In this document: in pieces, positions 1 through 8,534 of the stretch | How positions within the stretch are numbered: the first letter of the stretch is position 1 | Layout: each line of letters starts with the position of its first letter | Assembly: GCA_018003015.1 (NCBI GenBank) | Contig: JAGNEZ010000062.1 | Location: 1 to 33,466 of the forward strand | Length of the DNA: 33,466 nt | Origin: Phycisphaerae bacterium | GTDB taxonomy: Bacteria > Planctomycetota > Phycisphaerae > UBA1845 > PWPN01 | Reading direction: 5' to 3' | The notes under the pieces: model-generated | The model's database searches: none | Seen by the model: only the letters and a program-made list of their open reading frames with translations | What the model was told of the DNA's origin: nothing | Program-made: the position numbers and the translations under genes

Positions 1-806
1 TAGCCCTGCGGTTCGCGAACCTCACCGCCGGTGAACTCCGGGAGCAACGGCCGCCGGGCACGATTCGCCCGGCCGGGCCGTGCAATTCGGCACCTTCGTG
101 CTGGCTTTTATGCAACTGGGGGGTCTACTACATGGCCATCGAGCCGTATGCCCGCCGCTTCTGGCCTCATTCGCTCATTTCCTGGACGAGGGTGCTGACC
201 GGCCGCCTCGGCGACCCGCTGGTCGGCCGCGATATTCTCATCGGCTGTGCGTTCGGCGTGACGATCTTCGTCCTGCAGCAACTCAGTGCCTTGGCGGCGC
301 TCCACACACCTCGCCCCTGGTCGGCGATGGTAGGTCCGATTCTGGACTGGGAACTGGGCCAGTTGTCGGGATATCAGTTCATGGCCAGCTCGCTGGTCAA
401 TGCGGGCCTTCACGCGATCACGCGGAGCCTGATCATCCTGGCCCTCATGCTGATTCTCCGGCTTGTCTTCCGTCAGCGATGGCTGGCGGTTTCCGGCCTG
501 TTCCTTCTGCTGACGGCCGCTTGCGTCCTCGCGTTGGATCCTGCCAGCCTGCCAGCGTTGATTACGTGCGCCTTGCTGGGGGCCGGGGCCGCCTGTGCAC
601 TCGACGGTCCCGGATTCCTGGCCTTCGTGATCAGCCTGTTCGTGACCCGACTCCTGGTTCTGGCCCCGCTGACGCTCGATCGGCATGCATGGTACGCGAG
701 CCAAAGTTTGCTTTCCGTCCTGATCGTCGTCGGCCTGGTTGCGTGGTCGTTGAAGACAAGTCTGACACGAAGCAGCGGCGCGAGGCGCCCGTCATCGGCG
801 GCGTGA
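1..806 (+). CDS. C-terminal membrane part of a Ser/Thr-kinase-like protein (5' truncated, probable frameshift)
   Basis: From about 124 to 806 the reading frame encodes a hydrophobic protein that begins YYMAIEPYARRFWP and continues SWTRVLTGRLGDPLVGRDIL, followed by several transmembrane stretches and PLTLDRHAWYASQSLL near the end. I recognise this pattern from the C-terminal membrane region of acidobacterial and planctomycete Ser/Thr protein kinases; no kinase catalytic motif lies inside the window. Upstream, the membrane-like segment FGTFVLAFMQLG is in a different frame. The two join smoothly if one G of the G6 run at 118-123 is removed, giving FMQLGVYYMAIEP. This is therefore either a sequencing error or a real frameshift, and the 5' end lies outside the window. 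An independent start at the ATG at 132 is possible but less likely, because the homology starts before it. Confidence 0.6.
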   Translation, partial: ALRFANLTAGELREQRPPGTIRPAGPCNSAPSCWLLCNWGVYYMAIEPYARRFWPHSLISWTRVLTGRLGDPLVGRDILIGCAFGVTIFVLQQLSALAALHTPRPWSAMVGPILDWELGQLSGYQFMASSLVNAGLHAITRSLIILALMLILRLVFRQRWLAVSGLFLLLTAACVLALDPASLPALITCALLGAGAACALDGPGFLAFVISLFVTRLLVLAPLTLDRHAWYASQSLLSVLIVVGLVAWSLKTSLTRSSGARRPSSAA

Positions 807-1014
807 GCGTAACCCAGACGACCCCATGGTCGACGACAGAAATGGTCAGTGGACCGCTCTGCTATTCAATCCGGACCCTCGGCGCCAATTCGGCGTTCTG
901 AGGATGGGATACGCACTCCGCCTCCCCCTCAGCACGAGGATCGCTTCGGCTGGTTGATCTCTCGGGCTTCCCCCAGGTCCACCCTCACATTCTCACTGCC
1001 AGACCGCGCGGTAC

Positions 1015-1377
1015 TCATCCCCCAGTCCCACTCGAACCCGTCAGCATCGCAGGATCGTTGTTGATTTCGATGAGCCTGTCGAGCCGGGTGATCGTCAACG
1101 TCTCGCGCACCAGCGGCTGAAGACCGCTCAACACGAATCGTTGCCCCCGCGACTTGAACTCCCGGGTGAGCTGAACCAGTCCGCCTAACGACAGGCTGGG
1201 GACGAAGCTCACTTTGGTCATGTCCAGGACCACGGCCAGTTGCGGTGATTCCGCGCCGGCCGCCGAGGTCTCGGCCCGGACGGCGGCGAGATTCTTCTCG
1301 TCGAGACTCTCGTGTAGGACCCTGACAACGACGAAATTCGGGAGCCGTTCGACGATGGTGGAAGGTGAATCCGGCAT
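1015..1377 (-). CDS. STAS-domain protein (anti-sigma-factor-antagonist-like)
   Basis: A 120-residue single STAS domain. The pattern FVPSLSLGGLVQLTREFKSR followed by LSGLQPLVRETLTITRLDRL matches the helix-strand core of SpoIIAA/RsbV-like proteins. The usual Asp-Ser-Ser phospho-site is here Pro-Ser-Leu, so one Ser is kept while the preceding Asp is Pro. Proteins of this family bind partner-switching kinases or anti-sigma factors, and phosphorylation of the Ser controls binding. The ATG at 1377 is chosen because GGAG sits 7 nt upstream; a TTG five codons earlier overlaps that site. It is the last gene of the six-gene minus-strand run, 27 nt after the PilT-like gene. A SpoIIE-type phosphatase that might act on it is encoded at 11449-12648, which is inference only. 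Confidence 0.85.
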   Translation of the reverse strand: MPDSPSTIVERLPNFVVVRVLHESLDEKNLAAVRAETSAAGAESPQLAVVLDMTKVSFVPSLSLGGLVQLTREFKSRGQRFVLSGLQPLVRETLTITRLDRLIEINNDPAMLTGSSGTGG

Positions 1378-1404
1378 AGGTTGCTCCTGCAAGGCCTGTC
1401 AATG

Positions 1405-2484
1405 TCAGGCAATGCCTCCGATACGCTTGATGCCGCGCATGGCAATGGAAAGGGCTTCCGGATTGGTCGCCCAACGAAGCGCCTCCGTTCCGCTGATCTG
1501 TTCCTGCTGGTACATCGACAACAAGTGCTGATCGAAGCTCTGCATCCCAGCTTCGCCTCCCTGCACGTAGGTCGCCAGGTCGTTCAGCCGTCCCTCCATG
1601 ATGAACTTGGTGGTCACCGCGCCACCGCGGAGGATCTCGACGGCCGGCCGGCGCTTCTCGTCGTGGCCACTAATCAGTCGCTGGGAAATGATCGCCTCAA
1701 TGGAATTGGCCAGCTGCGAGAGGAGCACCTTGTGCTCGGCCGGAGGGAACATCGCAATGATTCGCTCTATGGTTTGCGGCGCGTTCGCGCTATGCACGGT
1801 GGAGAACACCTGGTGGCCTGTGTCCGCGGCGCGAAGGGCGATTCGCAGCGTCTCCACGTCGCGCAGCTCGCCCACAAGGATGACGTCGGGATCCTGCCGC
1901 AGGGCCTGTCGCAGAGCCTGGTCGAATGATGTCGTATCCGAACCCACTTCGATCTGAGTCACCAGGGCTTTCTTGTTGCTGTGGAGGTACTCGACCGGAT
2001 CCTCGACCGTAATGATCTTGGTGCGGTAGTTGGTGTTGATCAGATCGATCATCGACGCGAGGGTGGTACTCTTTCCGCTGCCGGTCGTGCCGGTCACCAG
2101 GGTCAGGCCTCGCCGGGCCATGGCGATGTCGTGAATCACCTGCGGGAGCTTGAGGGCGTCGATCGAAGGTATTTCGGTGCGGATCACCCGCATGGTCATT
2201 CCGAACCGCCCGAGCGTGCGGAAGGCACTGCAGCGGAAACGGACACCCGACGGGAGCGCGTGGGAGAAGTCCAGCCCGCTCGCCGCCGCGCCCACGAGAT
2301 CGTCGGTGAACCGTTTCGGAGCGATGGCCCGCAGAAAGGACAACATGTCGTCGTCAGTAATCAATGGACCTTCGATCACTCGAATCTGGTTACCCAGCCG
2401 CAGCATGGGCGGGGATGAGCACTGCAAATGGATGTCAGCAGCTCCATTGTCGACGGCAAATCTCAGAACGCGTTCAAAGTCCAT
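1405..2484 (-). CDS. PilT/PilU-family ATPase
   Basis: A 359-residue hexameric secretion-type ATPase related to type IV pilus retraction motors. Visible motifs are an N-terminal PAS-like region with GAADIHL, Walker A GTTGSGKST (about 132-140), the Asp box TVEDPVEY (about 159-166), Walker B VILVGELRD (201-209) and the His box TGHQVFSTVHS (222-232). The canonical C-terminal AIRNLIRE retraction motif is diverged: the equivalent stretch reads AVTTKFIMEG. This suggests a PilU-like or other divergent subgroup. The start is MDFER at 2484, supported by GGGAG 8 nt upstream; the longer frame to 2562 would overlap the preceding gene. No pilin or other pilus gene is adjacent. The neighbours are envelope hydrolases and a STAS protein, so the machine it powers is unknown. 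Confidence 0.93.
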   Translation of the reverse strand: MDFERVLRFAVDNGAADIHLQCSSPPMLRLGNQIRVIEGPLITDDDMLSFLRAIAPKRFTDDLVGAAASGLDFSHALPSGVRFRCSAFRTLGRFGMTMRVIRTEIPSIDALKLPQVIHDIAMARRGLTLVTGTTGSGKSTTLASMIDLINTNYRTKIITVEDPVEYLHSNKKALVTQIEVGSDTTSFDQALRQALRQDPDVILVGELRDVETLRIALRAADTGHQVFSTVHSANAPQTIERIIAMFPPAEHKVLLSQLANSIEAIISQRLISGHDEKRRPAVEILRGGAVTTKFIMEGRLNDLATYVQGGEAGMQSFDQHLLSMYQQEQISGTEALRWATNPEALSIAMRGIKRIGGIA

Positions 2485-2558
2485 GGTCACGCTCCCGCTG
2501 CCGGAGTTGGACAGACCGGCAGTATAACAGGTACCGCGACCCAGGGCACGCCTGCCCA

Positions 2559-3848
2559 TCATTTGCCCGGGCCGGCAAGATACTTGTCGTCGATCTCCCA
2601 GAAGCTGTCGCCGCGTCTGGTCAATGGCCGTCCGTTCTCGATTCCCGGATCGCGGTTGTCACGAAGAAGGAGGATGACGTCGGAGCTGACGGCCGGGCTG
2701 GCGTGGAAGTAGCTATGCCCCAGAAAGCCCGTGTTCACGCGAGCGTCGACGATCTGCATCTGAGAAATGGCGTTCAGGACCTTCCGCTGCTCAGGGTTCA
2801 GGTCGTCCCACCTGAGCTGCCCGATACGGCGCTTGCTGCCGAAGAGGACATCCGCAACTCCGATCGCCCGGTCCGTGGGGGACACGTAGACGGTCATGCG
2901 TTCGGGAACCAGGGGGAGAAGTTCGGCGGTAATCCTCTGACTGGTCACCTCGAAGTCAAGATCCGCCGCTGCCAGAATCACGTTGCCCAGTTTGAGTTCG
3001 GACCGCGTCTGCTTGCCGGCCGCTCGGCATTCGAGATTGAGTTCGCGGAGCGCCGTGGTGAGCACATCCGTTCCTCTGCTGTGCGCGATCAGGTGCATCT
3101 TCTCGAGGTCCGGGCAGGAAGCGACCGTCCGCAGGAACTGCCTCAGGTGGTATCCTGTGAACTGGCCCGATTCGCTGTCGTGTGAATAGCCGCCAAGCGC
3201 GCCTTCGGGAGAACCCGCCGGCCATGTGTAGATGATCGGAACGCCGGTGTGCCCCATGAAGTGCCACAGGCCCGCCATGACGAACGCGGCGTTCTCGAAG
3301 GTGTTGCTGAAACCATGCACGTAGATGTAGCACTCATGACGAGGCGTTTTCGCCAGACGCTCCGACAGAAGCGCCACCAGTCTCCGCTCGTTCTCCGACC
3401 GTTTCGCGACAGACTCCGGGCTTTCCTCGAAAGTGGCTCCGTGGATGCCCGCAAGGTCGGGAACGGAGGGAAAGCGGCCAAGTTCGCTGATCTCCGCCAT
3501 GTTCAGCGGAAGACTCCTGCCCCGCCGTTGCGTGCGGCTCTCGCGAACCAGATCGTCCCAGGACAGATTCCGGCCGATCTCGACGGTACACGACCCGAAC
3601 GCGAGCGACTTGGACCGCTCATGTCCATACCGCAGCCCGGCCTTCTTGTCCTGCACCGGCAGCCGGTCGGTCGCGTAGATCACCTCGATCCGGCTGCTCT
3701 GCAGCGCCGGCGGCACCGCCTGGAAGGGATTGTCCTTCGCTCCAATGTACAGATTGGGCGTCGGCATCAATTCCTGCTGGCACCCCGCGAGCAGGAACCC
3801 GCACGCAAGAGCGAGCGTTGTCGTCAGGCGAGTGTGGTATCTTGTCAT
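2559..3848 (-). CDS. DUF900-type alpha/beta hydrolase lipoprotein
   Basis: A 429-residue protein with a lipoprotein signal (hydrophobic stretch ending LLAGC, Cys about 22). It carries the DUF900 pattern: IEVIYATDR near the start, YIYVHGFSNTFENAAF (oxyanion region), IYTWPAGSP, the nucleophile elbow LIAHSRGTD, AADLD (probable acid) and a late His in FLGHSYFH. A complete Ser-Asp-His triad is therefore present, and the product is probably an outer-membrane- or periplasm-anchored serine hydrolase of unknown substrate. Its ATG overlaps the stop of the upstream DUF4105 gene by 4 nt (ATGA), so the two are probably translationally coupled. It follows the common order for secreted esterases, and no frameshift or truncation is seen. 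Confidence 0.88.
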   Translation of the reverse strand: MTRYHTRLTTTLALACGFLLAGCQQELMPTPNLYIGAKDNPFQAVPPALQSSRIEVIYATDRLPVQDKKAGLRYGHERSKSLAFGSCTVEIGRNLSWDDLVRESRTQRRGRSLPLNMAEISELGRFPSVPDLAGIHGATFEESPESVAKRSENERRLVALLSERLAKTPRHECYIYVHGFSNTFENAAFVMAGLWHFMGHTGVPIIYTWPAGSPEGALGGYSHDSESGQFTGYHLRQFLRTVASCPDLEKMHLIAHSRGTDVLTTALRELNLECRAAGKQTRSELKLGNVILAAADLDFEVTSQRITAELLPLVPERMTVYVSPTDRAIGVADVLFGSKRRIGQLRWDDLNPEQRKVLNAISQMQIVDARVNTGFLGHSYFHASPAVSSDVILLLRDNRDPGIENGRPLTRRGDSFWEIDDKYLAGPGK

Positions 3849-4897
3849 GGGCGTTTCTCCATCCCGGGCAAGCCCTCGCGGATACGTTGCGAGAACGCAG
3901 GATCCTTATCCAGCGCATTGGCCCGTTCGTTGACGTGGGAGCGGGCCTTCAGTTCGGCGAACGGCAGGCTCTGGTCCAACCGGCCGTTGGCGTACGCCAG
4001 TTCGTCTATTCGTCCGTTGAGCAGAATCCGCCAGTCCCACGGTGAAGCCACGTAGGCCCTGGCGTGGCCGCGGATGTTGGTCGTGCAGTTGCTGGTCAGG
4101 GCATTGTACCACTCGGGATGCTCTTTCAGGCTGTTGACGTGTCTCAGATAATCGAGGAACACGCTTCGCACCATGTCCGGTGTCGTTTGCAGGGCGTACA
4201 GGTAGACATCCTCGTGACGATAGTTTGTGCGGAGCCGCACGACGTCACGTTCATCGGCAACGACGTAGGTCAATTCGTACTGCCGGAAGAACCCTCTGAT
4301 CGCGGAATAGTCCTCGCCTTTCTCCTTCCGCGTTTCAATGGAGACGCAGAGATAGCCTCCCCCGTCGAATCCGAAGCTGAGCATGGTGTGGGCGATCATC
4401 GGCGAACCCCAGTAGATGAGGAACAGGTCCGCTGTCCGCAGCTTATCGAGCTCGTACGTCCGGTCGTAGTGGCGAACGCCGTAATCGGTTTCGCTCCGGT
4501 AATCGCAGTTGCGGATGTTGTGGATCGTGATCCGATCCCCGTCGATCGTAGCGAAGGGCAACACGGCCACATCGGGCTGCCAGTCACGGTCGTTCGACGG
4601 AGGGATCCTCAACCACCAGATGACGAGCAGCGCAAACACGCCAACGAAGACCAGCACGCCTCGGCGCCGCGGCCGTACACGCCACAGAATCGCCAAGGGA
4701 CCGATTCCAAACAACACGGCCGCGACGGGCCGGAGCCAGGCCGTCAGATTGGAGTAGTACAGGGCCAGCACCCCCCAGCCGATCATGCCCGCCAAGACAC
4801 ACGCGAGCGTAACCCGCCCCGCCCACACCAGGAGCTTTCTTCGCCTGCGCGGCTCGGCCGGTGTCTCGACGGCGAGGGTTGGAGCGGCGGTTGTCAT
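3845..4897 (-). CDS. DUF4105 (Lnb N-terminal periplasmic domain) membrane protein
   Basis: About 350 residues. Three hydrophobic segments in the first 110 residues are followed by a soluble domain with NIRNCDYRSE, LFLIYWGSPMIAHTMLSFGF and SNCTTNIRGHAR. These match the DUF4105 family, whose conserved His and Cys residues suggest a papain-like or NlpC-like enzyme; members include the N-terminal region of lacto-N-biosidase-associated proteins. The activity is not established for this gene. The ATG at 4897 is preferred, but a GTG two codons earlier (4903) is equally possible because neither has a strong Shine-Dalgarno site. The gene lies 32 nt after the upstream hydrolase and overlaps the next gene by 4 nt, supporting a common envelope-related transcript. 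Confidence 0.82.
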   Translation of the reverse strand: MTTAAPTLAVETPAEPRRRRKLLVWAGRVTLACVLAGMIGWGVLALYYSNLTAWLRPVAAVLFGIGPLAILWRVRPRRRGVLVFVGVFALLVIWWLRIPPSNDRDWQPDVAVLPFATIDGDRITIHNIRNCDYRSETDYGVRHYDRTYELDKLRTADLFLIYWGSPMIAHTMLSFGFDGGGYLCVSIETRKEKGEDYSAIRGFFRQYELTYVVADERDVVRLRTNYRHEDVYLYALQTTPDMVRSVFLDYLRHVNSLKEHPEWYNALTSNCTTNIRGHARAYVASPWDWRILLNGRIDELAYANGRLDQSLPFAELKARSHVNERANALDKDPAFSQRIREGLPGMEKRP

Positions 4898-4929
4898 CGG
4901 CACGCTGCTTTCGGGTTGGTGACTCGCTC

Positions 4930-6294
4930 CTACCGGAGCTTGTAGCCCACCACGCGGCCTTGGAACTCAAACGGCTGACTACCCTTGTTGGACTTCAGCC
5001 AGACTCGGGCCATCCCGCCGGGCAGGCTCTCGTTCTGCCACACCTTGGCGGAGACGCCCTGCCCGTATTCGGGGAAGTCACCGGCCGCCACCACGGTGCG
5101 GACCCGGCATTGGAAAGCCTTGCCTGCGACAGTGATGGTCTCCGCCGGGAGTTCGGTGATCTTCGCGTCCGGCTTGGTGAGCGGGTGCTCCGCCGGGTTG
5201 ATCATGGCGTCTACGAGGAACTGCTGCACGCGTGAAGGCTCCTTGTCGCTGCCCCCCACCGGAACGTAAGTGCGTTCAACCAGCAGCCGGTCCTCATGCT
5301 TGGACATCAGTTTCGCGGTCATACGCAAAGGCTGCTTCATACCGTCGGCCACTTGGTAGCCTTCAAAGGTGACCGAGGCGCCTGGGTTCAGGCTCGCCCA
5401 CCGCTCGTAGTCCGGGTTGCGCACCTTGCCGGCCACCGACGTCACCTTCTCCTGACGAGCCATGCTGGCCATCACCAACGGAGCCAGGTAATGCTGCACG
5501 AAGGGCGCCTTCAGCGCGTCGGTATGCCCGCCGAAATCGCCGTATTTCTCGAACTCCGGCCGCCAATGGATGTGCACGACCCTGGCATAGGCGGCCCGGG
5601 TCGCAGAGGACGAACGGGCCGGCATCTCGAAACCGCGCAGTCCGGCCGAGGGAACAGTGCCCGATTGCCGGTCGGCCGTGCCCGCCATGGGTACCAGGAA
5701 CGCCAGGACGCCGTCCTTTTCCGATGTGAAGACATACATGCGGTTGCGGAGGCGTTGAAGGGCTTTCGTTAGATCATAATCAGCACTGATGGACGCACCG
5801 CAGAGAATGACGTTCTCCACCGGGCAGGATGTCGGCAGGGCTTCGAGGACGAACACGGTAACAGCAGTCCCGGCGGACAAGCCGATCAAGGTCACCGGGG
5901 CGCCCGGATGATCCTTGACGTACTGCTGAATCCGCTGGGCGCATTCCTGGGCCTTGCCCCGCTTGTACTCGACGCTCGCGTTCTGGTCGGGCACCACGCC
6001 GAGGCCGGTGTTCCAGGGGAAGATCTCGCCGGCTCCGTTGTAACCGGCCTCGAGCATGCCCTGTTTCAGGCCTCCACTCCAGTTCGAGAACGCGCCGCCG
6101 CCGCCTGCACCATCCAGGTAGTAGACGTAGCCGCGAGTCATTCGTTCCGTCCGGTCCGGCATCTGTTGGCTACAACCGGCGGCCAGCAGGGCCAAGGCGA
6201 TCACAACTTCAGCCCCGCAGCTTCCGAGTAAGCGTACGGGGATCGCAGCACATGCGTGTAACGGTGTCTTCCTGGTAGCCATCTGGTTCGTCAT
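4930..6294 (-). CDS. Secreted alpha/beta hydrolase lipoprotein with C-terminal extension
   Basis: A 454-residue protein with a late hydrophobic signal ending LLAAGC (about residue 40). The hydrolase part shows YYLDGAGGGG (oxyanion side), LIGLSAGTAV (nucleophile GLSAG), TSEKDGVL (possible acid) and GGHTDAL (candidate His). A second domain of about 170 residues follows, starting near NPDYERWASLNPGASV and ending with ESLPGGMARVWLKS and EFQGRVVGYKL. It resembles a beta-rich domain I know only from secreted planctomycete proteins. The start at 6294 is supported by GGAGG 9 nt upstream, and it avoids the overlap with the porin gene that the longer frame would create. Substrate unknown: a surface esterase or lipase-like enzyme is the best guess. 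Confidence 0.8.
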   Translation of the reverse strand: MTNQMATRKTPLHACAAIPVRLLGSCGAEVVIALALLAAGCSQQMPDRTERMTRGYVYYLDGAGGGGAFSNWSGGLKQGMLEAGYNGAGEIFPWNTGLGVVPDQNASVEYKRGKAQECAQRIQQYVKDHPGAPVTLIGLSAGTAVTVFVLEALPTSCPVENVILCGASISADYDLTKALQRLRNRMYVFTSEKDGVLAFLVPMAGTADRQSGTVPSAGLRGFEMPARSSSATRAAYARVVHIHWRPEFEKYGDFGGHTDALKAPFVQHYLAPLVMASMARQEKVTSVAGKVRNPDYERWASLNPGASVTFEGYQVADGMKQPLRMTAKLMSKHEDRLLVERTYVPVGGSDKEPSRVQQFLVDAMINPAEHPLTKPDAKITELPAETITVAGKAFQCRVRTVVAAGDFPEYGQGVSAKVWQNESLPGGMARVWLKSNKGSQPFEFQGRVVGYKLR

Positions 6295-6308
6295 CGACGT
6301 TTCCTCCG

Positions 6309-7745
6309 CTAGAAAGTCATCTGCATTCTCAGGCCACATACCAAGGCCGTCTCTCGATCCTGGAAACCGCCGCCGGGGCGAACGATCACCTGCAGATCGG
6401 GACTGACGTGCAGCCAGGGCGTGACCTCGATGTTGTAGTAGGCTTCGACCCCCTGCTCGTCAGACGCGCTGAGGATCGCGGGCAGGTCGTTGCTGAGGTT
6501 CGCCAGGAAGTACCCGACACCGTAACTGTCCTTTGCGCGGGTCGGGATCAAACCCTTGCCGCCAAGTCCGAGGCTGTAGAACTGGTCGAAGGGGTTGGAC
6601 TCGCCGGTCGAGAAGCCGAAACGCCCGAAGAGGCCAAAGCCCTGCGCGGGGTCATCCGGCTTGGTGTACAGGTACTGGTCGAAGTTGTAGTACATCATCC
6701 AATCGTCCGGGCGGGTGTCGACCTCGAAACTCCTGGTTGCACCGGCCAGTCGGGCCAGCCGCATCAGAGGCCTGGATTTCGACAGGAACTGGCGAAACGC
6801 AATGGTGGGCAGGTTGATGCGGATGTCCTGGTCCAACAAGGCACGATCGCGCGAACTCCACGCCCAGCCGAACCGCTGGTGGCCCGTCTGACCAAACGGC
6901 TTGATCGTCAGTTCCCACTCCTGGCTTACTGAAAGCCAATCGCGCCCGTGAAACGTGGTGTTGAACCCGGTGCGCGTGGCCGCACCGTTGGGATCGTTGT
7001 CGCTGATCCCGCTGGTGACCTTCAGCCACTTGGTCGGCATGTAAACGGCCGCGGCGGTCATGGCCGTGTAGGGCGCGTAGAGCCCCAACATCGGGTTGAG
7101 TCTGAACCCGGTGTTCATGAACTGGGTCGTCTCGTTGGCGGCGAACTCGGTCATGTCGCCAAGTCCCAAGCCGTTGATCTTCCCCAAGACGACGACGAAC
7201 TGCTCTGAGAACGCCTGGGTAAGGTAGAACTCCGAGAGGGTGGTGAGTCCGCCGTCATCAGGAAGGGGCAGCAGAGCATCGAAATTCGGCGGGAGGACGG
7301 CCCCGGTCTTGCGCATGACGCTCTGGCCGAATTGCGTCTCACCGTGAAGCGTGAGGAGACCACCGGGCCAGAGATTCATCCGGGCCGAGTCCAGTTTCAG
7401 CGTGTAGTCCGCCGATCCGGCGTAGCGGAACCCGTTGTTCGTGTCCTTCCCGCCGTGAGCGTTGTCCTGCAGAATCTGCGTGGCACTCAACTCGAACAAG
7501 ACACCGTGTTCGGAAAGGTCCGCCCTCGCCCCACCCCAGTCGCCGGTCAGGTACTGGCGACGGGCCAAGTCGCCGGTGTAGTCCGGCAGTTGCTGGATGA
7601 TCGAGGGCATCGCGGCCTTGGCAGGGATCTCAGCGGCCTTCCCGCGCGATTCCGGCACCTTCCGGTCGGCCGGCTGAGTCGTCTGCCCCAAGACGCTACC
7701 GCTCAACCACGCGCACGCCGCCAACAGACAGATACGTTGAATCAT
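6309..7745 (-). CDS. OprB-type carbohydrate-selective porin
   Basis: A 478-residue outer-membrane protein. It has a cleavable signal (MIQRICLLAACAWL to VLGQ), then the OprB hallmark YLTGDWGGARADLSEHGV (about 62-79), then alternating beta-strand-like segments with many aromatic residues and a C-terminal Phe (MQMTF), typical of Bam-inserted barrels. Family members form pores for sugar uptake; the substrate here is unknown. The ATG at 7745 is chosen because GAGGAG lies 9 nt upstream and the signal peptide begins there, whereas a longer frame to 7826 adds an unrelated basic stretch. It is the first gene of the six-gene minus-strand cluster. Confidence 0.9.
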   Translation of the reverse strand: MIQRICLLAACAWLSGSVLGQTTQPADRKVPESRGKAAEIPAKAAMPSIIQQLPDYTGDLARRQYLTGDWGGARADLSEHGVLFELSATQILQDNAHGGKDTNNGFRYAGSADYTLKLDSARMNLWPGGLLTLHGETQFGQSVMRKTGAVLPPNFDALLPLPDDGGLTTLSEFYLTQAFSEQFVVVLGKINGLGLGDMTEFAANETTQFMNTGFRLNPMLGLYAPYTAMTAAAVYMPTKWLKVTSGISDNDPNGAATRTGFNTTFHGRDWLSVSQEWELTIKPFGQTGHQRFGWAWSSRDRALLDQDIRINLPTIAFRQFLSKSRPLMRLARLAGATRSFEVDTRPDDWMMYYNFDQYLYTKPDDPAQGFGLFGRFGFSTGESNPFDQFYSLGLGGKGLIPTRAKDSYGVGYFLANLSNDLPAILSASDEQGVEAYYNIEVTPWLHVSPDLQVIVRPGGGFQDRETALVCGLRMQMTF

Positions 7746-7861
7746 CACGGAGACTCCTCGGACAGAGAGGCCTTTCCGAACCCGCGCCTTGCACTGCCGT
7801 CCCATGTCGCCTTCCACGCCCCGCATGCTGAGACGGACGATTGCAACCCGCAGATCAGGAG

Positions 7862-8197
7862 TGCTATCATCCTGTCGTCAGCAGGAGCGAGACCTGCCCT
7901 GAAAGCCCAAGCACGCACAATGACCATTCCAGATTCGGCCCAGCCTCCTCCAATGTACTGCTGCCGCATATGGCCGTCCAACCATTCAGCAGTCCCCTGC
8001 CGAGACGCCTTTGCCTTTGACGCTGACATGAGGCCGCTTGCCCGCCGAGGACCGCCGAACTGACACCACCACTCATCTCCTTGCGCCGTCCGACGACCCC
8101 TTCGGGGAATAGCCAGGGCCAGCGCGCATCCCAGGGGCGCGACCCACACCGAGGACTCCATGAATCTCTGAAATCGATGTCGCTGAAGCCACGTCAT
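7862..8197 (-). pseudogene. Degenerate DUF2254-like membrane protein remnant
   Basis: An ATG at 8197, preceded by a GAGGTG ribosome site, opens the segment MTWLQRHRFQRFMESSVWV followed by hydrophobic residues. This resembles the N-terminus of DUF2254 predicted membrane proteins. Similarity then moves to another frame around 8090-8030, where GVSSAVLGGQAAS resembles the following conserved stretch (typically ARAVLGALASSM). After that nothing matches, and the several hundred remaining residues of a full-length member are absent. The start signals thus survive while the body is lost. The assignment rests on recognition by eye and is tentative. Confidence 0.35.
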
Positions 8198-8534
8198 TAA
8201 CACACCTCGCCGGGTGAGATCACATGCAAGCTCTTTCGGTTTTGCCAACACACCCGTCGCCGGACGAGAACCGACCGATCGAGGGCATACACCAACCCAC
8301 AAGGGCCGAACGATCACTCAACGCAATCTACTGAAAGACGCGATGCCCGACAATCGAGCGCTCCTGCCGGCCCCTATCCATCCCAACACGAAGCGGATCT
8401 AGCGTCGCCGGATCGCAGCCGCCAGGACCGCTCACGAGCCTCCTCCAACGACGAACAGGACAACACTGCCGCTGACATCATACGGCAACCCATGCCCCGC
8501 TTAGAAACACGCTCCCACCAGGTCAAGCCAACTC
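8198..8534. other. Gene-free stretch
   Basis: No convincing gene, RNA or terminator seen. The short frame running rightward through this interval has no ribosome site and resembles no protein family. The stretch separates the 3' end of the acetate-kinase fusion gene from the decayed remnant upstream of the porin operon and may hold its promoter, but no clear -35/-10 pair was found. Confidence 0.5.
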
